This document shows positions 45,714 to 50,633 of a stretch of 50,633 bases of DNA, piece by piece. Every line of letters begins with the position of its first letter. Within the stretch, counting starts at the first letter, position 1. The translations under genes and the position numbers were made by a program. The stretch spans positions 1 to 50,633 of the forward strand of contig JAPKHC010000036.1 of assembly GCA_026647215.1 (NCBI GenBank). The letters are read 5' to 3'. The notes below the pieces were generated by a model, which was not told the origin of the DNA, ran no database searches, and worked only from the letters and a program-made list of their open reading frames with translations. Source of the stretch: F1-120-MAGs118 sp013360535 (GTDB lineage Bacteria; Planctomycetota; UBA1135; GCA-002686595).

Positions 45714-46487
45714 TCAGGTGGTCACGAAGGAGGTGACGAGCGACTCGCACATCAGGTGCCAGCCGTCGACGAGCACGAACAGCAGGATCTTGAACGGTGT
45801 CGACACCATCACGGGCGGCAACATGAACATGCCCATCGAGAGCAGCACGCTCGCGATGACGAGGTCGATCACGAGGAACGGCAGGAACAGCAGGAAGCCC
45901 ATCTGGAACGAGGTCTTCAGCTCGCTGGTGACGAAGGCCGGCACGACGACGCGCAGCGGCAGCTCGCTCGTCGCGCGCGCGCCGCCCTCGAGCTTGGCGA
46001 GGTCGGCGAACAGCTCGAGCTCGCTCTCGCGCGTGTTGGCGATCAGGAAGCCGCGCAGCTCGCCCCAGGCCGTCTCGCCCGCCGCGTCCATCGCCATCTC
46101 GCCCGCCTTGTAGGGCACCCAGGCCTTGTCGTGGATGCGCGTCGCGACCGGCGCCATCACGAACGTCGTGAGGAACAGGCTGAGCCCGATGATCACCGGG
46201 TTCGGCGGGAGCTCGTTGGTCGACAGCGCGCGCCGCACGAAGCTCATCACGATGATGATGCGCGTGAAGCTCGTGACGGTGATCAGGACCGCGGGCAGGA
46301 GCGAGAGGATCGTCAGCAGCACCGCGATCTCGACCGCGGTCGACATGCGGCCTTCCTCGCTCAGGGGCTGCGTGAGGCCGCCGGTCATGTCGCTCGACTG
46401 CGGCGACGCCTGCACGGCGCCCGCGAACAGCAGCGCGACGATCAGGAGCAGCAGGATGCGCACGAAGCGCGGGGAACGCGTGGTCAT
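45714..46487 (-). CDS. fliP: FliP, flagellar export gate protein
   Basis: Protein of 257 aa. It starts with a cleavable signal peptide (RFVRILLLLIVALLFAGAVQA), as usual for FliP, then three to four membrane helices. Conserved segments: LLPAVLITVTSFTRIIIVMSF, RRALSTNELPPNPVIIGLSLFLT, PAFVTSELKTSFQMGFLLFLPFLVIDLVIAS and MLPPVMVSTPFKILLFVLVDGW. Five copies form most of the export gate pore. The ATG overlaps the fliO stop (ATGA, 46484-46487), so synthesis is coupled. Confidence 0.97.
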   Translation of the reverse strand: MTTRSPRFVRILLLLIVALLFAGAVQASPQSSDMTGGLTQPLSEEGRMSTAVEIAVLLTILSLLPAVLITVTSFTRIIIVMSFVRRALSTNELPPNPVIIGLSLFLTTFVMAPVATRIHDKAWVPYKAGEMAMDAAGETAWGELRGFLIANTRESELELFADLAKLEGGARATSELPLRVVVPAFVTSELKTSFQMGFLLFLPFLVIDLVIASVLLSMGMFMLPPVMVSTPFKILLFVLVDGWHLMCESLVTSFVTT

Positions 46488-47008
46488 CCGAGCACCCCTT
46501 CCTTGCTGAGCTGCTCGCGCGAGAGCGGCTGCGCGCCCGGCCGCGGCGTCGGGCGCAGCGACTTCGTGGGCTCGGCCTGCGGCGCGACCTCGACAGGCGC
46601 GGCGCTCTCCGGCTTGCCGCGCAGGCGCTCGAGCATGCGCGAGAACGTGTGCAGGTCGGCGCGGTTGGGAGCGGACTCGCGCGCCGGCGCGATCACCGGA
46701 TCGAGCTCGGCGATGCTCGTCATTTCCTTGTCGCCGAGGCCGACGAGGAACGTGCGGTCGTAGCAACGCACGACGCACAGGCGCTGCTTGTTGCCCAAGG
46801 GCAGCATGTCCATCACCTGCATGGAGCGCTGCGCCGCGCGGGCCGCGACCGTCTTCGAGATCAGCTTGCGGAAGCCGACGCCGAGCAGCAGCACGAGCGC
46901 GAGCAGACCGCCGCAGACCAGGAAGTAGCGGGTCATGTCGGGACCGGCGGTGCCACCCAGCGGGGCGGTCTCGGCGGCGGGGAGCAGGGTCAGGACGAAC
47001 TGGAACAT
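46484..47008 (-). CDS. fliO: FliO, flagellar export gate assembly protein
   Basis: Protein of 174 aa with one transmembrane helix (MTRYFLVCGGLLALVLLLGVGF, ~25-46), preceded by a short hydrophobic N-terminus and followed by the cytoplasmic SH3-like strand region typical of FliO (QVMDMLPLGNKQRLCVVRC, then RTFLVGLGDKEMTSI) and a Pro/Arg-rich tail. FliO helps assemble the FliP complex. First gene of the operon. An alternative ATG at 47041 has AAGGA directly before it, inside the loop of a GGGGGCG/CGCCCCC hairpin in the leader, so the true start and a possible translational control there are open. Confidence 0.85.
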   Translation of the reverse strand: MFQFVLTLLPAAETAPLGGTAGPDMTRYFLVCGGLLALVLLLGVGFRKLISKTVAARAAQRSMQVMDMLPLGNKQRLCVVRCYDRTFLVGLGDKEMTSIAELDPVIAPARESAPNRADLHTFSRMLERLRGKPESAAPVEVAPQAEPTKSLRPTPRPGAQPLSREQLSKEGVLG

Positions 47009-47278
47009 GGCTTGGGGACGCGCCGAGGACTGGGGGCGCATTTCCTTCCGCCCCCCTGTCGGAACTTTCCGGTCGGAGCTTGTGTCGCGTTCTTCGACAC
47101 TCCCGCGCGGTTCCCGAGGTTGGACTCAATGCGGCGCCGCCCGGGGGCCGAAAACGTCCGCGGCGGGCCGACCCCGGTCGACCTGCCGGCCGCCTGCCAG
47201 CCATCCCGTGCCACCCGCGCCTGCTCGCACAGGCTCGGTTGGTCGTCGTTCCCGGGCGCCCCCCCCTCGAGAGACTCC

Positions 47279-49228
47279 GTGAATCGATCCCACAAGGCCC
47301 AGCTCGCACTGACCTCGGTTCCCAACCTCGCGACACCGGCGCGCACGACGGTGCGGCTGCTCGAGCTCGTGCTCGCGCCCGCCACGCCGATCGGAGAGCT
47401 CGTGGCGCTCGTGCGCACCGATCCGGGACTCGCGCTCGAGGTGCTGCGCAAGGCCCCGTCGGATCGCCGCCGCCGCTTCTCGCTGCACCTCGTCAACGCC
47501 GTCGAGGCGCTCGGGGCGGAGCGGCTCAAGGAACTCGCCTTGCGCCTGCCGCTCGAAGGCTCGCCCTCGGAAGCGGAAGAGCCCAGCCACACCTCGAGTG
47601 CGCGCCTCGCGCGCGACCACGCCCTCGCCGTCGCCGTCGCCGCGCAGAGCTTCGCGCGCGCCCTCGACTATCCCGCGCCAGAGACCGCCTACGCGGGCGG
47701 ATTGCTCTCGAGCCTCGGCTCGCTCACTCTCGCGCAGCTGCACGCGGCGCCGCTGGCGGGAATCGCGGACCGACTCGCCGGCGCCGACATCGAGCGTGTG
47801 CTCGCGCTCGAGCAGGAAGCCTGCGGCATCGACCACTACGACCTCGCCTGCGCGCTGATCGACGCGTGGAAGCTCCCCTACGAGCTGCGCGACGTGCTCG
47901 AGGGCCTGCACATGGCCACGGGCGAGCTCGACGAGCTCGCGAGCAACGGCGCCGACGTCACGCTGGTCTCGCTCGTGCGCGCCGGCTTCCACGCCGCGCA
48001 CCAGGCGGGCTTTCCGCTCCTGCGCGACTTCGCGATCGGCGAAGTGCCGGCCGACGTCGCGCGCCTGTTCGAGTCGATCGAGCTCCCCCGCTTCCTCGAC
48101 GACGTGCGCCGGGCCGTCGCCGACGCCGTGCAACTCTCGCGTCCCGCCAGTCGCGAGGGCGGGCAGGTGGTCGGGCTGATGCTCGACGTGCAGTCGTCGC
48201 TGCGCTCGCGCCTGATCGACGCCGATCGACGCCTGCAGTCGGAGCACAGCGTCAGCGAGGTGCTGCACTACGGCCTCAAGCGCCTCGGCGAGAACGATCC
48301 GCTGCCGGGCCTGATGTACAAGGCGATGGAGGCGCTCGACCTCTCGCGAGTGGCGTGCCTCGAGCACGACCTGACGGAGCAGCGCCTGACGGTGCGCCGT
48401 TCGTGCTCGCGCAGCGGCTCCGCGCGCGCCACCGAAGGCACGTGGATTCCGCTGCCCGACGACCGCGGACTCTTCTCCGCGCCCGGATTGCTCTCGCAGG
48501 ACACCGACAACGGCGCGGCACAGCTCGTGCTCGAGCTGTGTGGCGCACCGTTCGCCGTGATCGCGCCGCTGGCGGAGATCGAGCCTGGCCATCGGCTCGT
48601 GCTGTGCGGCGACCGTGGCCCGGGCGGCGAACCTCCCGGCGAGATCGAACGCCGCGCGCTCGACCTCGTCGCCGAACAGGTCAGCCTGATCCTTCAGTAC
48701 GACCGCGTCGTGCGCGAGAAGGAGCGCATGGCGACGCAGGATCCGCTCACCGGCGCCGCCACGCGCCGGCGCCTGATGGACCGCCTCGAGTTCCTGATCA
48801 GCCAGAGCGAACGAACGGGCCTGCCGTTCACGCTGTTGATCATGGACCTCGACCACTTCAAGCGCTTCAACGACACGATGGGTCACCAGACGGGCGACCG
48901 CCTGCTGCAGGACCTCGTCACCTTGCTGTCGAGCAACGTGCGCAAGGGCGACCTCGTCGCGCGCTACGGCGGCGAGGAGTTCGTCGTGCTGCTCAACAAC
49001 TGCGACCTGCCCAGCGCGGTCGAGGTGGCCGACGCGCTGCGCCAGCGCGTGTTCGAGTACGGCACCCGGAGCCTCGACTCGTACCAGGGCATGCAGGTCT
49101 CGATCTCGATGGGCGCCGCGCAGTGGAAGCGTTGCGAGACGGCGCTCAGCCTGATCGGGCGCGCCGACGCCGCGCTGTACGAGGCCAAGCGCGGGGGCCG
49201 CAACCGCGTCGTGCCGTCGGCGGCCTGA
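47279..49228 (+). CDS. HDOD - sensor - GGDEF diguanylate cyclase
   Basis: Protein of 649 aa, divergent from the flagellar operon. Residues ~10-230 are an HDOD domain (PIGELVALVRTDPGLALEVLR, AYAGGLLSSLGSLTL). A GAF-like middle region (~290-460) follows, then a coiled linker, then a GGDEF domain (~480-645) with DPLTGAATRRRLMD, MDLDHFKRFND and the active-site motif GGEEF (564-568), so it should synthesise c-di-GMP. Whether an RxxD inhibitory site is present is unclear. Start GTG 47279 is chosen because sequence before it is low-quality coding; an ATG at 47129 in frame would add 50 residues. It probably tunes motility. Confidence 0.88.
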   Translation: MNRSHKAQLALTSVPNLATPARTTVRLLELVLAPATPIGELVALVRTDPGLALEVLRKAPSDRRRRFSLHLVNAVEALGAERLKELALRLPLEGSPSEAEEPSHTSSARLARDHALAVAVAAQSFARALDYPAPETAYAGGLLSSLGSLTLAQLHAAPLAGIADRLAGADIERVLALEQEACGIDHYDLACALIDAWKLPYELRDVLEGLHMATGELDELASNGADVTLVSLVRAGFHAAHQAGFPLLRDFAIGEVPADVARLFESIELPRFLDDVRRAVADAVQLSRPASREGGQVVGLMLDVQSSLRSRLIDADRRLQSEHSVSEVLHYGLKRLGENDPLPGLMYKAMEALDLSRVACLEHDLTEQRLTVRRSCSRSGSARATEGTWIPLPDDRGLFSAPGLLSQDTDNGAAQLVLELCGAPFAVIAPLAEIEPGHRLVLCGDRGPGGEPPGEIERRALDLVAEQVSLILQYDRVVREKERMATQDPLTGAATRRRLMDRLEFLISQSERTGLPFTLLIMDLDHFKRFNDTMGHQTGDRLLQDLVTLLSSNVRKGDLVARYGGEEFVVLLNNCDLPSAVEVADALRQRVFEYGTRSLDSYQGMQVSISMGAAQWKRCETALSLIGRADAALYEAKRGGRNRVVPSAA

Positions 49229-49544
49229 GCGCGGCGGCGGTCCTGCGCTCGCGGAAGCCGCGCGGGCCGACTTCCGTACACGGGAAATACGAACTCGGCC
49301 CGGTTACCGGCGCGGGAGCCCGTCCTAGAAAGTGGCGTGAGCGCGGATCCGACGTCACGGTAGGGCCCGCGCGGACTGCAAGACTGCTAGAAGGACTCTC
49401 CTGATGCTCGGGGCGCCGGACTCTTCTCGGAGTTCCGGTGCCTCGGTTCTTTTGTGGCGCGGCGGTCGCTTCGCATCGCGCGCGCTCTTCCGGCGGCGCT
49501 CGGCTGGATCAGCCGATCTTGCGGCCGTTGGCGCAGTCGCGCGC
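49229..49544. other. Intergenic region between convergent genes
   Basis: No credible gene. It holds a compound hairpin (GGGCCGA 49264-49270 with TCGGCCC 49295-49301, with an inner TTCCGT/ACGGGAA helix) and a terminator at 49412-49453. The ends of the HDOD-GGDEF gene (plus) and the fliS-side operon (minus) face each other here. Confidence 0.6.
49412..49453 (+). terminator. Rho-independent terminator after the HDOD-GGDEF gene
   Basis: A 12-bp stem with one bulge and one G-U pair (49412-49423 with 49430-49442) and a 6-nt loop is followed by TCGGTTCTTTT. It lies about 180 bp after the HDOD-GGDEF stop on the same strand. Confidence 0.6.
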
Positions 49545-49886
49545 TCAGCCGCGATGGTCGCAGCGCTGCGGCTCTTCGCTCGCGACGCTGCGGCCGGCGA
49601 GCGCCCGCTGCACCGCCGTCGCGCGCTCGAGCCGCGCGCCGGTGCGCTCCAGCTCGGACTGCGCGATCCGCAGCACGAGCCCGAGACGGCGCGCGAGCTC
49701 CGCGCGTTCGGCCTCGTCACCGCGTTCGTTGCGGACCCAGTCCTCGAACGCTTCGGAGCAACGTGCCGCGGCGCACTCGAGCGCTTGCGGGCTGCTCTGG
49801 GAGTCCGCGACCCGCTCGACGAGCAGCTCGAGCGCCGCCTCGAGTTCCGCGCGGCACTGCGCGACGGCGCTGGAGAGTGCGGTCAT
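49545..49886 (-). CDS. Small helical protein after fliS (possibly FliT-like)
   Basis: Protein of 113 aa, predicted all-helical with Ala/Glu/Arg-rich heptads (AQCRAELEAALELLVERVA, EAERAELARRLGLVLRIAQSEL). It begins 16 nt after the fliS stop in the same direction. The position after fliD-fliS is where the FliD chaperone FliT often lies and the size fits, but the sequence is too generic to decide, so no symbol is given. Confidence 0.6.
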   Translation of the reverse strand: MTALSSAVAQCRAELEAALELLVERVADSQSSPQALECAAARCSEAFEDWVRNERGDEAERAELARRLGLVLRIAQSELERTGARLERATAVQRALAGRSVASEEPQRCDHRG

Positions 49887-49902
49887 GCTCCGGTCCTTCC
49901 GT

Positions 49903-50286
49903 TCACTCCGCGCGCGAGCGCGTCTCGACCTGTGCCCAGGCCTCGTTCAGGTTGGCGAGCACCTTGCGTGCATCCGCGATCGGAACGCGATCGAGCGTGC
50001 GTTGCGCGCAGCGGATGCGCTCCTCGACGAACAGGTACAGCTGCTCGAGGTTCTCGCCGACGCCCGGCGCCTCGTCCTTGCGCAGCGACATGCGCAGCTC
50101 GGCGACGATCGAGTCGGCGCGCGTCAGCAGGTACGCGAAGCGCGAGCCGGGACCGGCGGGCGCCTCGGAAGCGGCCTGGTCGAGGAAGCGGATCGCGCCC
50201 GCGTAGAGCATGCGGACGATCTTGATCGGCGGCGCGTTCTCGAACGCGGCCTCGCGGTAGGCGCCGGCGGCGGAGCGGGAGTTCAT
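49903..50286 (-). CDS. fliS: FliS, flagellin export chaperone
   Basis: Protein of 127 aa, the normal FliS length. It is a four-helix bundle that binds the C-terminus of flagellin in the cytoplasm and prevents early polymerisation. Family features: AAGAYREAAFENAPPIKIVRMLYAGAI at the N-terminus (the A-Y-x-x-x-x-x-x-x-P-x-x-L/I-V-x-M-L-Y-x-x pattern), then LRMSLRKDEAPGVGENLEQLYLFV and a helical C-terminus. It lies between fliD (37 nt upstream) and the possible FliT gene. Confidence 0.92.
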   Translation of the reverse strand: MNSRSAAGAYREAAFENAPPIKIVRMLYAGAIRFLDQAASEAPAGPGSRFAYLLTRADSIVAELRMSLRKDEAPGVGENLEQLYLFVEERIRCAQRTLDRVPIADARKVLANLNEAWAQVETRSRAE

Positions 50287-50323
50287 CGGGAAATCAGGCT
50301 TCCTTGGGTAGGCGAGCGGGGGC

Positions 50324-50633
50324 TCACTTGCTGTTCAGGTAGGACGACTGGCTCTGCAGCTTGGCCATCATCGACTCGAGCGCCGCGTAGCGCGCCTTGA
50401 GCTGGGCTTGCATCCTCTCGACGCGGTCCTCGCGCTCGCTGATGCGATCGTCGATCTGCTTGTTGTTCGAGTTGAGCGTCTCCAGGCGCGAGTCGAAGAT
50501 GCCCTTGAAGAACTGGCCTCCCTGGTTGCCGTAGCTCTTCACGATCTTGTCGATCTCGCGGGCGAGGTCGTCGCCGAGACCCGTGTCGGCCGAGGCGTCG
50601 GTGTAGTAGTCGGGATCGCCGACGAGCGCGCCC
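50324..50633 (-). CDS. fliD: FliD, filament cap protein (C-terminal part only)
   Basis: The window ends within this gene, so only the last ~102 codons are seen; the frame is open to the edge. The sequence (DDLAREIDKIVKSYGNQGG, then FFKGIFDSRLETLNSNNKQID) and the C-terminal coiled coil ending in MMAKLQSQSSYLNSK match the C-terminal D0 region of FliD, the filament cap and hook-associated protein 2. It is followed by fliS, the usual neighbour. Confidence 0.88.
   Translation of the reverse strand, partial: GALVGDPDYYTDASADTGLGDDLAREIDKIVKSYGNQGGQFFKGIFDSRLETLNSNNKQIDDRISEREDRVERMQAQLKARYAALESMMAKLQSQSSYLNSK

Larger units (their letters stand above)
39607..47008 (-). other. Flagellar export/placement operon, upstream part
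   Basis: fliO-fliP-fliQ-fliR-flhB-flhA-flhF-flhG in one direction with gaps of 2-8 nt and two 4-bp overlaps (ATGA for fliO/fliP, GTGA for flhF/flhG). The run continues through the 80-aa gene, fliA and the accessory genes to 37101. No internal terminator hairpin was seen, so one long transcript is likely. Confidence 0.85.

Noticed and set aside
49264..49330. c-di-GMP-I (GEMM) riboswitch
   Set aside because: Only a GGTTACCGG piece matches; the GCAAA and tetraloop-receptor parts are absent, and it lies downstream of genes on both strands.

Overview
The window is about 50 kb of very GC-rich, densely packed bacterial chromosome. No tRNA, rRNA, CRISPR array or insertion sequence is visible. The gene content points to a flagellated member of the Planctomycetota or a close relative: ECF sigma factors paired with giant Ser/Thr kinases carrying TPR tails, an RskA-like anti-sigma factor, tandem DUF3857/transglutaminase TPR proteins, secreted P-domain proteins and few Shine-Dalgarno sites. 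That assignment is an inference from gene families, not from a marker gene.

Positions 1-9700 (plus strand) hold two tandem TPR/DUF3857/transglutaminase-like proteins (the first cut by the window edge, the second apparently catalytically dead), a coiled-coil trypsin-like protease and a GT87-type membrane glycosyltransferase. Positions 9766-13544 are an ECF sigma factor overlapping a 1035-residue kinase/TPR protein. Positions 13613-24803 (minus strand) carry a secreted P-domain protein, a membrane protein with an SRPBCC protein, an ECF sigma/RskA pair, purH, a secreted protein with a lipoprotein hydrolase, prfB with its programmed +1 frameshift, an Xaa-Pro aminopeptidase and a third ECF sigma factor. 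That last gene is divergent from a second kinase/TPR gene (24910-27885).

Positions 27886-34821 are mixed: an intergenic stretch with several strong hairpins and a true T-tract terminator, sfsA, an unknown anchored protein, a di-haem cytochrome c peroxidase, and an M1 metallopeptidase translationally coupled to a membrane protein. A FlgM-like protein (34822) and a STAND/MJ-type ATPase with a perfect 10-bp inverted repeat just before its start codon (35572) lead into the flagellar region.

Positions 37101-47008 are one tightly packed 13-gene minus-strand operon: fliO, fliP, fliQ, fliR, flhB, flhA, flhF, flhG, an 80-aa membrane protein, fliA, a 70-aa protein and two lipoproteins, with gaps of at most 30 bp and six overlaps. 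It encodes the flagellar export gate, the FlhF/FlhG placement pair and sigma-28. The four unnamed members are the best candidates for undescribed flagellar accessory parts. A divergent HDOD-GGDEF protein probably links c-di-GMP to this locus, and the window ends in the fliD-fliS region.

Several genes without a Shine-Dalgarno sequence have a TAnnnT hexamer 7-10 nt before the start codon, which suggests widespread leaderless transcription.
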